In this document: piece by piece, positions 40,370-51,937 of the stretch
Position numbering within the stretch: position 1 is the stretch's first letter
Layout of the letters: each line of letters starts with the position of its first letter
From: Myripristis murdjan
Taxonomy: Eukaryota > Chordata > Actinopteri > Holocentriformes > Holocentridae
Assembly (NCBI RefSeq): GCF_902150065.1
Contig: NC_043999.1
Span: forward strand, 20,707,182-20,771,181
Reading direction: 5' to 3'
DNA length: 64,000 bases
Notes under the pieces: model-generated
The model's input: only the letters and a program-made list of their open reading frames with translations
Databases searched by the model: none
What the model was told of the DNA's origin: nothing
Translations under genes and position numbers: made by a program

Positions 40370-40720
40370 ACTGTGTTGACCTGAAGGTTTCCTGGAGCTC
40401 CCGTCTTCCGCTGCACGACAAACTCTGGAGTCGGACCGGGTTAATAATGTCTCAGTCCGCTCCGCACAACACACAGCCTCAACTAAGTTGCACAAAACAG
40501 GTTTTCCACTGACTTACCGGAGCTGTCCTGGAGGAAACCGTATCCCTGCGGCGGCAAGCCCGGACAGTCGCACTGTGTCCACTGGACTCACACTCACACA
40601 CACGCACGCATACACACACATGCATACACACGCCTAATGTAACTGTCATTCACGCCGCTCCGCTTCGTAAACTTCTGCATTACTGTCAAGTGCCGCACAA
40701 TAACAAAAGAAATTTTCCGG
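40370..40720 (-). promoter_or_regulatory. svil: candidate svil promoter, CpG-containing
   Basis: This stretch is richer in CpG than the DNA on either side (for example 40373-40450 and 40540-40670) and surrounds the donor of the putative first exon. I see no convincing TATA box. A short CA/CG-rich simple repeat lies at about 40590-40632. It is called a promoter from composition plus the adjacent donor only. Confidence 0.45.
40518..40640 (-). other. svil: probable non-coding first exon of svil
   Basis: The minus strand has a strong donor (CTCCG|GTAAGTC) with the exon ending at 40518, inside a CpG-containing stretch. No ATG is present in the roughly 80 bases before the donor. The next good minus-strand acceptor leading into recognised svil coding sequence is at 10402/10403, which would make intron 1 about 30 kb. 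The upper (5') edge is not visible and 40640 is only a guess. Assignment to svil is inferred from strand and position; transcript evidence would settle it. Confidence 0.55.
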
Positions 40721-41060
40721 TTTCCATTTTCAAAATAAGAGTCCATGACGAGCTTTTACACTACAAAGTATTTTCAGTAAATAAGTAGGAACAGCGAGGA
40801 TGACAATAGTCAAATAGGCCTGAAATCCTATTTTTTCTTTGCGCTAAATTTACGTGTTACCATTTGCAGCTTCAGTGCCGTGATTTACCGGTGGAATTGT
40901 GGTTTCAACTTGTACTCTAGTCATGTCATATTCTTTTCCTGCTCTGTACACCTCATTAATGTTTTCTCTAGTGTGATTAACTCTAGTCCTCTATTTTGAA
41001 GGATGAATGGTTTAAATTTGCGGTCTAACTTGACGCAGTCCCTGTGTTATGGGAGTTACC

Positions 41061-41112
<52 letters not shown>
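41061..41112. repeat. (CTAT)13 microsatellite
   Basis: Thirteen uninterrupted CTAT units. A second, interrupted CTAT tract lies at 41427-41460. Confidence 0.95.
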
Positions 41113-41426
41113 ATGAAGTGTAAAAGCAAACTATGAAAAATGAACCATTCAGTGTAAAAAAATGAACCATTCAGTGTTTGTATGTTTGTTTTGAATAGTC
41201 TAAGGACACTTTTGCCTTTAAAAGAATATGTGTTGATTTCATATTGTTATCCCAGATCTCTGAATGAAAAAAGGTATTTCTGACAAAATACAGAGAACAT
41301 TAGAAATGGTAGTGTTTTTTTTTTTTTTTCTCCCTGATGAAACAAAGCGACCCAAAACCAAAACCGTGACCCAAAAACCTCAATACAAACAGAACCAAAC
41401 CATGAGTTTATTGAACCAATTCACCT

Positions 41427-41485
41427 CTATCTATCTATCTATCTATCTATGTATCTATCTGTGTATCTTATTACTGATGTCTCAA

Positions 41486-41536
<51 letters not shown>
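41427..41536. repeat. (CTAT)n plus (CA)n microsatellites
   Basis: An interrupted CTAT repeat (41427-41460) followed at 41487-41536 by an uninterrupted CA repeat. Confidence 0.93.
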
Positions 41537-41538
<2 letters not shown>

Positions 41539-43554
41539 CGCACATGCAGAGTGTTTTTCCCGCAGTGACTGATGGGGTCAGTCTGAGCCCAATGGACAAT
41601 CAATTTCCAGTCTGGTCTAATAGCAGAGCACAACAGTCCACAGTCCATTAGAACAAGTTCAGATAAACATTCAACTGGGTCACAGCTGAGGCAGTGTCTG
41701 TCTCCGTGACGCCAACACATGACGGGCTTGTAAAATGCAAAACACTGGAGCTGAATAGACTGGAGCTCTTGCTGTTAAATGTTATTGAAAGAGGCGATAG
41801 ATTATATGTGGGTGCAGGGTGCAGCCTTGCATCTAGGTGTGGGGGTCTGAGTGACTTTGACTCTGAGTGTCACTCCCTCCCTGTCACCCCTTTCCTTTCA
41901 TCAGATAGGTTTGGGCATTGCCTCTTTTGAATAGTCTCCACCATGGTGAGTTTCAAGGCATGTTGCTAAGGGTAACAGGCCGGTGGCAAACAAATGATCC
42001 CCATTGTAGCCTGGCCGCAGTCAGAATGGTTGATGAGCCTGTAGCTAACATGAAACTCACCAATGAGACACCGGCAGCCATATGGAAAACACAGAGGAGG
42101 AGTTGATTTAGGACGGGCTGAACCTGCACGTCGCTTTATACTGTAAGCCCAACAAAGTGCAGCACACCCACTTTAAAATAATGATATTCCAAGTTATGCA
42201 TCACTGTGGTTGCAAATGTATTCTCTGTCTCGGCATCTCAATCATGCATTATCCAGGAAAGATGAAGGACTCTTTGTTTACAAGAGAGGAATCTCAAAAA
42301 CGACACTTTTGTTACAGCAAAGCGGCCAACAAATTGCTTTGACAACGGAGTAAATCACACTGAAACGACAGCAGACATGTCAAACAGTGCATTCCGCAAA
42401 TGCTGCTAACTTAGATGTGAAAGATTAGAAGTTGTAAATTAGATCCATAAAAGGGATACAGCCAAAACCACAGGCAGGCCAAGTGACCTTCTGCTGTTGC
42501 TTTGCTGATATCAGATGATTTCTCTCTTCTTCTTTCGGTACAAGCAGACAGTCCCGGGACAGCGAACTGAACGCCCAGCTCCTATCTGCTAACCTCCTGC
42601 ATGTGACAAGCATTCAGACAATGTCATAATAAAGTGCAGCAGCTTTCCACTAAAGCCAGTGTGTTTTTCCAGCAATTTATCCCAGATTGTGTATTGATTT
42701 TTTTTGTCCATATCAGGCAATTTGTGATTCCATTCCTGGGCCTGTTCTGGCTGCTCTGCAGTGCATTGCTGTCGTATGAGATTATTTGAAACTGTATCAT
42801 AGCAGGTCATTTGAGGTTTTCCTTTTCCCATCCCCCTTTTGGTATATTGGGTTTCAAACTATTAACTATGTGTGTCCATGTGTACTTTATGTATATTTTT
42901 TTGAGCGATCTGCCTGCATTACCTCACAGTCAGTATATGATCCGATATCCAGTAATGGGTTCTTGGAGAGAGATGAAGGCTAACGATGCTCATCTGAACA
43001 TTACTGAGTTCCTTGACTCCAGGAGAGCTTATCATGAAATCCATATTTTGTTGTTCTGCGGCCTGACAGAAATACAGCGTGTTGTGCGCTCTAAACAGGA
43101 CCAGGCTCTGGACGGCTGATTTGATGTCAATTCCATTTGGCGTTCGATACACAAGAAACACATGTGCCTCGAGCGAGCCTTTGGGGCTGTGGCATTGCAC
43201 ACATGGACTTTGCATCTGCTGAGCGGCAAAAGGCAACTCAAAGGTTCTCCGAATCATTTCAAACAGAGATGTGCTGCATGAGCGCCATCAGAAAGACACT
43301 AAAGAGCAGAGGTATGTCAATGCAGAGGAATTACTGTGCGTGTTAGACTGGGATCACACGCCACTTCAGTTTACCTCCGACCAGCAACATCATTTACATC
43401 TGCTGCACCAGTCAGCTTAAACCTTACAACCATTCACCCAGCAGTAAATTCACAGCATGGGCTTGGAATTATACGCTTCAATCCAAGTTTCGATTGTGTG
43501 ATCTACATATTCATGATCTTTTAATATTACTTTAAGCTACATAGAGTTTGTTTT

Positions 43555-43995
43555 TTTAAAGGAATACCCCAATGTTTTGTTCAAAATACCCTTTTTCTGT
43601 TCAGACTAAGATAAGATGTTCAATACCATTTTCACCTCTGCGTCCAGTTGTTCAGTTCCTATGGGTTACATTTCATGTGATCCCAGCTCTGTCAAAGTGA
43701 AAAAATAAACCTTACAGCAACTCGGCAGATGTTTTATTTACACAGTATATCATGGCTGAAATACATGTGTTAGATATTTTTTTTTAGAAATTGAGAACCA
43801 TTTCAGGAGAACTTAAATGGTGGAACTGTAATCACTTTTATGCTTTTTTAGTTCCAAAATGTGTTTTTCAAATATGCATGACACATTTTGTAAATAAGAC
43901 AGCTTTGGATTTGCTGTAAGTTGTATTTTTTCCACTTTGGTGGAGCGAGGCTAATGACTCCCATAGACTTCAAGTTTTTATGCTAAGCTAACATG
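43555..43995. repeat. probable fish interspersed repeat
   Basis: It begins TTTAAAGGAATACCCCAATG and ends near TTTATGCTAAGCTAACATG. Both words are typical, in my recollection, of a very common fish repeat that starts TTAAAGGAATAGT and carries GCTAAGCTAA near the other end. No open frame. Family and limits are uncertain. Confidence 0.5.
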
Positions 43996-44024
43996 AAATG
44001 CTACCCATAGGAACTAGAGTGTGG

Positions 44025-44115
44025 ATCGGGCTGGATATTTTTGTCCAAACCTGCCCCGGGACTGAGAGCACAGTAACCGAGCCCAACCCGAACCCGACAG
44101 GCATTCATGTTTTTA
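44025..44115. repeat. fragment of a repeat shared with 35880-35935 (opposite orientation)
   Basis: The segment reads GGGCTGGATATTTTTGTCC then CCCAACCCGAACCCGA. At 35905-35925 the word AAAATATCCGCCCCGATCCA is almost its reverse complement (AAAATATCCAGCCCGATCCA). Such CCCGAACCCGA ends occur in fish DNA-transposon families, but only fragments are visible here. Confidence 0.45.
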
Positions 44116-44762
44116 TGTCCGAACCCAACCCGAAGCCGAGATTTTGCTTCTCTGTGTTGTTTTTTTTATTTACTCATGTTTGGAATGAGCCGTGGCCACA
44201 AGAGGAAGTGTTTCATTGCAGCGTACATTTATGCGAGGTAATCTGAGACAAAAGCTGAGCTAAATTCAACTGAAACGATCTTGTCATTATTGTGGTTCCT
44301 GCAGCCAACGTATGAAACTGATCTCACAGCTCTCTCACCTGATGTGGAGGATTAATCTTCCAGCTCGCACAGAGAAGTCTTCCTGCCTTATTGTCCCAGT
44401 TCCATGGTGACACATGCTTTTGATAGAGAGTGAGGTGTCCTGCAGATGTTATCGGCCTCTCACTCACAGTGTGTCTCACTCTGGAGCCTGTCTGATGACG
44501 CTCAGCCCTCTTTGTCTTATCAGAGGGCAGACAGCTCTAGCCTGGAGCATCAGTCTGCTCCTCTCCCTCCCTGACAAGACGGCAGCACTGCAAACTCTCC
44601 CTGGATGACGCATCTGTTTACAGAGAGCCACTGCTTCAGGCTTCAAAAAGTAAATTTTAGTCATGGTGATGAATATGGTAAATATGGAAAAATCATCCGT
44701 CAAGCAATTTGCTGATATCTGAAATGCAAATAACTCAAAATCCTTAGAGGACCACACCAGTG

Positions 44763-45290
44763 GTTTTGCATGTTTAGCATAATATCCACAAAATGTGTGT
44801 ACGTCACATTTCAGTTAATCTTTTCCCAAAGAAAGCAGTCATATTTTAGAACTCCGATATCATTGTTCATAACTTTTATCCAACCACTGCTTTCCATTCA
44901 TTCCAATACGATATAAAAATGAACTTTCAGAGACTTCAAACTTTTTTCACACCAGTAATCACCATAATAAAGTCGTCACATTAGTTTTCCTAAAAGCAGT
45001 AACACTGTTATGTTTTCATGATTTGAAACAGGACAGACTGAAATGATCTCTCTGCCAGGGAAAATAGTCCCCAGGGAAGCCTTTGCTTTACACAGACAAT
45101 TATCAGTTTATTATCATGGCAGAATATTGTAAGATGTGTGTTTCAACCAAAAATTTAGATTCAAAAACCGGGGGTTTTAATTATATGTTGCTAAATCTTT
45201 AGTACGCCTGCATGACTTGCAAAATGGTTTGTTGCAACGTAAAATTTGGGTAAAATGTAGCAAACGGGCCAAACATTCATGGTTCTTTAA
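44763..45290. repeat. dispersed repeat of about 530 bases, copy 2
   Basis: Diverged partner of 18483-19045, same orientation and same order of blocks (CTTTTCCCAAAGAAAGCAGT, GCTTTCCATTCATTCCAATA, CACCATAATAAAGTCGTC, TGACTTGCAAAATGGTTTG). No coding sequence or terminal repeats were found. Confidence 0.8.
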
Positions 45291-46140
45291 ATGCTCTGTT
45301 CCCTACTTTATCTCTCAAGCTTCCTAACAATTGCATACCATTCAGTCATGTTTAAATTCTTTGTGAACATGCTGTTTGGGAGGATTCAGCCCAGTTGGCT
45401 AGCTTGGATTGCGTGGGCTTTCTCGTTGCTGCATGCTAAATGAGAGTGCATTCTTGGCATGGGGGCCGTCGTGTCTGCACAGGGCATTTAACTGTGCCGC
45501 TCCGCCCCTCGTCGTCCCTCTGGCTGGTATAAGCCCCTGTAATGAGGTCAAAGTAGCCATGGACTCTGGCAGCACTGGCTACACTAACAAGACCTCTTTC
45601 ATTTCATTGTTGTCCACAACTGTGGAGCGTCTGCACCGGACTCTGGTTGTTGTTAATGTACCTTGTCTTACCTTGCAGCAGGCTCTTCTCCTCATGGCTC
45701 ATCATAACCATTAGTGGTTTCATACAAAGGAAGACAGTCAGCATCGATGTCAGCGGCAGTAATGAAAGTTTTGCTGACCTCAAAACAAATCAGAGAAACA
45801 AGAGGCAAGCTGGCCGGCCTTGTTTTATGCTGCAGAGTGAGCCTCTTAGATCCCTTCCTGCCATTACCTTTAGGTGCATTTCGTATGGAACGACAACAGC
45901 GCAAAAAAAACACAGCCATTTATTACTTGACACGATATAAGAGTATACACTGAAGCAGCAGTTTTTCTCATATCATCACCTCTTGAAGCACTTCAGCCGA
46001 TACTGTTAGCTCATATTTTAAATTTCTTGATATTGAGTTGATCACATAATAACATAAAGCCTAAGTAACTTCATCACTGGCTACAAAAAATAAATCTTGG
46101 GTTTGTGTTTGTTATATTTGTATCAACCTTTTGTTTTTAT

Positions 46141-46188
46141 GTTTTGACTTGATCAGTCTACTGATCAGTCTACTGATCAAGTCAAAAC
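46141..46188. repeat. 48-base near-perfect palindrome
   Basis: The arm GTTTTGACTTGATCAGT (46141-46157) is exactly complementary to 46172-46188. The centre ACTGATCAGT is itself a palindrome. Only two base pairs on either side of the centre fail to match. It also contains three copies of TGATCA. No known element fits. Confidence 0.9.
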
Positions 46189-49100
46189 ACCTCTCTAGCT
46201 GGCTTGCTTTGGCTGCATTCTCAGCCTAGTTCTGTTGGACCAGTAGAAGTTTATCATATTGGCAGATGACTATGTTGTCTTTGTGGAACTCATGTATTAT
46301 CTTTTATAATCAAATTAGGACTAAAATTTGATGAAGACCCCTTTGTTAACCTTTTTGGGTGTGTTTCAGCCATCTTCACGTTTTACTTGAAAGTTTGCTT
46401 TTAAGTCTTGGTGTGAAAAATGGTTGGTTGGTTGGTTTTAAATGCAACCAGAGGGAAATGATCTGCGGCAGGGGCTTTCATTGGCTTTATATCACAAAAA
46501 ATAATATGTACAGTCCAATGTTTTAGCAAACTCCTATATTCGTTTAACAAAACATATTGTTTTAACATGTTCCAAAATATTCTGTACATAAGAGATGCAG
46601 ATATGGTGAGCAGCATTGGCTGAAGAGCTTGAAGATGTGATCATACAGGCAAACGTGCCGCTTCAACATGTATTTTTATATGATGTTAAGAGGCAATAAA
46701 TGGCTGTGTTGACAAGTGTTTTGCACATTTTCACCCCATCTGCCAACCATAGCTCTGAACAGCAGTTTCTTTTGTTTTCAAAGGCACGGAAAATGCAACA
46801 CAGTGTGGACCCAAGCGCACATAATGGCTGCTGAAGGGAAACAGGCAGGGAGACAGGCGAGAAAGTTTGTGGATAAATCCTCTTCTCATTATCCGCATGC
46901 CTAATGATGGACTTCATCAGCCTCTCTCACACTCAGAGGAGGAGATGACCTAAGAGAAAAAACTTTCCAGCAGAAAATTGCACAGTTGTCAACAATGCAC
47001 CACTGAAGCGCCAGAGAATACTTACCCGGTACAATCTATATCGTGTGTTTTACATACAGTGAATGCCCAAGATCGTTAAATGAGATGTCATTCATGGCCA
47101 ACGAGGTGCCTTAATGAGTATAATCTCAGACGACTGACAAGTTTTGATTGTACAACACTTCAACTGGATTTGAACTCGTCCTCCTATTGCAGTCAAGGCC
47201 AGCTGAAGTTATTTGTGTTTCCATGTAAAAAGAATAAAGCTCAGTCCTCACAGCTTGGTTTCTCTCAGCAGTCACATCCCACCCTCACTAGGGGATTGTG
47301 CACCCCCGGGTGAAGCTATCTGATGTAAACACTGTAGTGTGACTCAGAGCCAACACACTCAACCGGGTGAACTTTGCCTCACTTACGGATTTGCAGACTA
47401 CAGCACCCTAAATATGACAGAGTTGCGCTTTTGAAGTTCAATGTGGTTTTCTTTTAAACCGTAATAACAACAACATGTGTTGAAGGTGGCAGATCCAACT
47501 CAGAGGTGCCCGGGTCTTCACATGGACCACCCGGTGCTTTAACAGGGCACCATGCAAAATCTGTAATTACAACTGAGGGCTTTCAGAAGTAGCACAGATG
47601 GGTCTTTCCTGTTCCTTTTTGAGTAATGTCTCGATTGTTTCAGGCCTGGGAAATTCGCTTCGTCCTGTTGGCTCTGGCATACGCTGATGGATTTGGGACT
47701 TAAATAACTGAGGCTGACTGTGACATTTGAAAGGGCATGTTTGGATGCATGGTGTAAAGGCTCACTGAAAGAAGGGGTCATACCGTTTGTGTGTGTGTGT
47801 GCTCGATGACCTATTGTGGGACTGAATGTGATCCTGGCACAATTAAAACCCAGTCTGACACCATAAATTTCTTTATTGCATTAAACCCTCAGTCATTACC
47901 ATTACCATGCCTTCAGTGGCCTCAGGAAAAAGCTGAAGTGGAGCGGGGGTGCAGAAAAAATATCCCTCTTACATGTCATTCAGTGCAGAATATCAAAATA
48001 TCTAATTCTCTCTAAAAGAAGTGAAATTAAATCAACTCGCTTGATAAATGCTTTTGAATGAAGTGGCACTGCATTGCAAAACAGCATTGGAAAGTGAAAT
48101 TATATTGCCCCACAAGTAGGTTTTTCAGTTTTTCCTCAAGGTTTTTCAGCTCAATACTAAAGAGTTATAAATTGAACATTTTTAAAAATAGTGTAACTCA
48201 TGTAAACTGGAAGCGTGCAACATTCTGAGGTGTCCAGGAGTATTTGAATTTGGTCATTTTTACTTTAAGCCATGTGTTTTTTTGTCGTGCAGATTTCACA
48301 AGCCACTTCAGTCTCTTGCTTCGTGATTTTATGAACACTGGACATTTCACGATAATGGTCCTCACTCACGAATGTAATTTTGATCGAAACTGGAGGAGAA
48401 ACGTTGCGATCAGTGCCATGTGACCTCAATTAGAATGTCATCCTTTTGTCGAGCTAGAAATGAAAAACAGGTGTTGAAATGCTCTGCGCCGCGTGTGCTA
48501 TTGAATTAGCGCGACTGCATGTAAGGAGTGTTTTTTTAAGTTTTATTTTTCTAAGATTACTAGATCTGCGACGCAGCCAACCAATGAGCCGTTCACATCT
48601 GCACTAGATTATTGTGAAATAACAAATTATATGAGATGGTTTGGACACAGGCCAGTCAGAGTGATATTACGCACAACAATTTTAAGTAAGACCAAGGTCA
48701 TGGTTCATGGATAATCATAGACTTTTGATTATACTGCATGAACTGTGACAGAACATTGCATGGCAGCCTCTTTAAAACACAAACAAAACCTAGTCCATTA
48801 CCTTTACTGCCGAAACTGAAGCACACAAATCACTAAAACCCCATAATAGACTGTTGACAGTTTTAGTCAAGCACACTCACAGCTTATTTTAAAGCAGGAT
48901 GCCTGTATCCTTCATCAAATAATGAACGTTACATTAGTGCATCTTGCTTTTTGTCCTTACATGACATTTGTGAGGGTAATGTTACAAGTGGGTAGGTTTT
49001 CAGTCTCAGCTGCTGGAAATGGGTATGCGGCATTGATACACAATACACAACATTTGTTTTTCCTCGTGTGACCGCACAGAGAAAAAATGTGGCACACTTT

Positions 49101-49352
49101 TATTTGTCTCACCACACCTCTTCACACAACATCACCAAAGCAAAGTCGCATGGAAAACGAGCAGTGTTTGGGAAAGCATGCGTCTCCGCTGATCAAATGA
49201 AGGCTGATGACAAATCCATGAATAATGCAACATCTCTGAGGGCCGTGCAGATTTCAGAGAGTACAGAAAACAGTCTGCTTGTTGCTTACAAGCTTGACTT
49301 GGTCTGATGGGAAGGGTGAGCCGAGACTGAGGGGGTGGGGGGGTGGAGGAGT

Positions 49353-49377
49353 GGGGGGGGGGGGGGGGGGGGGGGGG
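49353..49377. repeat. G25 homopolymer in a G-rich stretch
   Basis: Twenty-five uninterrupted G residues preceded by shorter G runs (49331-49352). The tract is a strong candidate for G-quadruplex formation on the plus strand and is also prone to sequencing-length error. Confidence 0.9.
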
Positions 49378-49632
49378 ACACAGAAGAATGGAGGGGTTAA
49401 CAAGATAAGAACAAGAAAAGATGGGAGGAAACAGAAGTGAGGGGTGGATGCCCGAGCTGATGATCAAAACAGAGTGTGTGTGTGTGTGTGTGTTGTGTGC
49501 TTGCGTGCATACACTAATCACATACTAATGTCTCCCTCTGTCAGTCTCTGTGACTGTCTGCATCTGTTTTGTACATCTGTTTGTTTCTCTGTCTGTTTGT
49601 GTGTCCCTTTGTGTGCTGGTTTGCATGTCTCC

Positions 49633-49638
<6 letters not shown>

Positions 49639-49714
<76 letters not shown>

Positions 49715-49730
49715 CGTGCATGTGTGTGTG
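49639..49730. repeat. (TG)n microsatellite, about 90 bases
   Basis: Uninterrupted TG to 49710, then TG with CG and CA interruptions. A (CT)n run follows at 49823-49850. The long plus-strand frame that crosses it encodes Cys-Val runs and is not a gene. Confidence 0.94.
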
Positions 49731-49822
49731 CATTAAACAGGCTACAGTCTGGAGAAATTCAACCACTTTGGCTCCACAGCTGCTTTGTCAGTGTCAGATC
49801 TTGTCAGCAGCACAGCAGCGGC

Positions 49823-49850
<28 letters not shown>
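49823..49850. repeat. (CT)n microsatellite
   Basis: Fourteen CT units, followed by a C/T-rich stretch to about 50030. Confidence 0.9.
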
Positions 49851-49853
<3 letters not shown>

Positions 49854-50368
49854 CCTCCCTGTGGGGTTGCCAGATCCAGGGTGGTCCACACCACCGTTCT
49901 CATCCCACCCTGTTTGCCCCTGTTGTCAGGGGGGATTATGCAGATTTAGGAGCACTACCTCACTTCTTCCCCTCCTCTCCCCCCTTCGATCCGTCCATCC
50001 ATCCTCTCCCCTCTCTCGTCTCTCTCTGTCGCCACTCCTGGCAGCCGTGAAAATGCCCTTTTCACTAATGTCTGAGTGGCTGGCTCTGCGCTACAGGATA
50101 AAGTTCCCCATCTGCCTGAGATAAATGTCAAGCTTGAACAGTGTAAGAGGAAAACACATGAGAAACCTGCCTAATCAGCAGACAGAAAGTAATAGCACTA
50201 CTTATATTAACCAGCCAAAACATGATGATATGCTGCTGGAAAAAGGCCTGGTGGAGTTACAGTGCCCTCTAACTGCTGGCACTATTTAACAGGTAATTTG
50301 TTGGCAGAGCTGATTTACAGTCTCAAGGCAAGTCTTGAGCTCAGCACCCCCCAAAACAAACCAAGACA

Positions 50369-50376
<8 letters not shown>

Positions 50377-50401
<25 letters not shown>
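50377..50401. repeat. T homopolymer (25 bases)
   Basis: An uninterrupted T run. A second long T run lies near 50679-50693. No SINE or LINE body could be recognised next to either. Confidence 0.9.
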
Positions 50402-51890
50402 AATGAAAGAGAAATTAGCCATTGGAAAACTCTTCTCCAAACCCTTGGGGAAGATTAGAGACTTTTGGCTGACCGGCTCCCACGGGTCAATACGAGTTTG
50501 CAGTCACCAGGGAGGTCAGTGGCTCCATGGCAACGTGCTGTTTTTACAGAGCTAAGGCAACACAAATAACCTCAGTGCAGATGCTGTTATTATGTTTCAA
50601 TTTGATTTTTTTTTTTATCTTTAACAAGCCACAGATAAAACAAGTGGAAAATGTATTCTGATCTATGGTTAAACTGTTTTTTTTTTTTTTTTTACCGATA
50701 CATAAGAATATCTGAATATTAGTGTGTCTATGTTCCCTCTCCATGACTGAAACCTCGTGAACCTACAAAGCCCCTTGACTGGTTTCAGGGTTTATGTTTT
50801 GTGAGGGGAAATCATGTTGCCATGAAAACCACTTTTGGGTTGACACCAAAATTCATACCTATGCATCTTAGTGTAACTGAAGTCGGTCAAAAAGGACCAC
50901 AGCTTTGAGCTCTGGCGCTTTGCGTGAGCTGTCTTTTGAGTGCAGCAGACAGGAACGGGTCATATGACCGACCTGAGGAGGGCTCAAGCTGTCAATCTGC
51001 TCATTGGTCAGTTATGTGGAAAACAGTCAACTTCAATAAGGTTCAACACTGGCAGCCGGCGCACAGGAATCAACACTAATAAGACATTCAGTTTTGAAAG
51101 GCAGAGCTAACGAATAATTTTTCCTCTCATGATGGCCTGGATGTGTCTTCTTGAAAGCAAAATGCTTTACTGGACATTACACTACAAATCCTACATGCTG
51201 TATAGAAAGCAATCTGGAAACACTTTACACACTTTACACATGTCAAATTGCTCCAGGCCAACAAAACATTATGGAGTGACTGGGCTGGTGCAGAAGTCAA
51301 ACACTAGCAACCATTCACTTTTTCACCTCGAAACTCAGGGCTTCTCTAAGGATTACAGACACATCCATCATTTGCCTTGCACATACACAACGTCCATGTG
51401 CGTCTGCTCTAATAAGAGGTGGAGTTATACCAGACCGCAGCATGTCAAGCCAGACATAATGTGCAGAGTGTCTCTATCATCCTGGGTATTAAGATCCATG
51501 TAAAAGAAGTAAATACCGCATGACACTAATGCAATCTCACGAGAAAGCATTTCTCCAAACCCCAGTTCCTGTCTGGATTTGGGAGGAGGCTGTCATGGGC
51601 CTTGTCGCCTTTGGAAATATGATCAAGAAAAGAAATTTATGAAGCTGCTGTGCGGGTTGTGGTGGATTAGGGTGTCTTAAATCACATTATGTATATAAAG
51701 GAATGATAAACCCACTTACAAATGGGGATATTCATGTTAATTGTTGTTCTTGAATTCTGTCTTCATCATCCACCAAGATTTGAGAGTTCCTACAAGTCAC
51801 CAGCTGTAATAGGATTGAGTTTTAGGCCCTGCAAGAAAGTGAAAAATATCTCGCTTGTTGAAGGTGAAACAGATGCAGATCTTATTAGCA

Positions 51891-51937
51891 CTGCAGCAAT
51901 ATGTTACCTAATGTTCTCATAGGTAACATTGCTGTAG
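51891..51937. repeat. bulged inverted repeat
   Basis: TGTTACCT (51902-51909) pairs with AGGTAACA (51921-51928) across an 11-base loop. After a two-base bulge the outer arm CTGCAGCAA pairs with TTGCTGTAG at eight of nine positions. The stem is short for a microRNA precursor. Confidence 0.7.

Larger units (their letters stand above)
10403..40517 (-). other. svil intron 1 (about 30 kb), repeats but no gene recognised
   Basis: No exon, RNA gene or intact mobile-element gene could be supported inside this stretch on either strand. It contains many CA/TG microsatellites, a (CAG)8 run, a pyrimidine-rich block at 25902-25958, three hAT-type MITEs (34056-34378, 37412-37563, 37642-38355) and dispersed repeats at 18483-19045 and about 20002-20353. 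Conserved regulatory elements may be present but cannot be called from one sequence. Its limits depend on the first-exon call at 40518. Confidence 0.5.

Noticed and set aside
49444-50124. Long plus-strand open frame of 226 codons
   Set aside because: It reads through a (TG)n and a (CT)n microsatellite, giving Cys-Val and Leu-Ser runs; no start context, splice signals or known domain.
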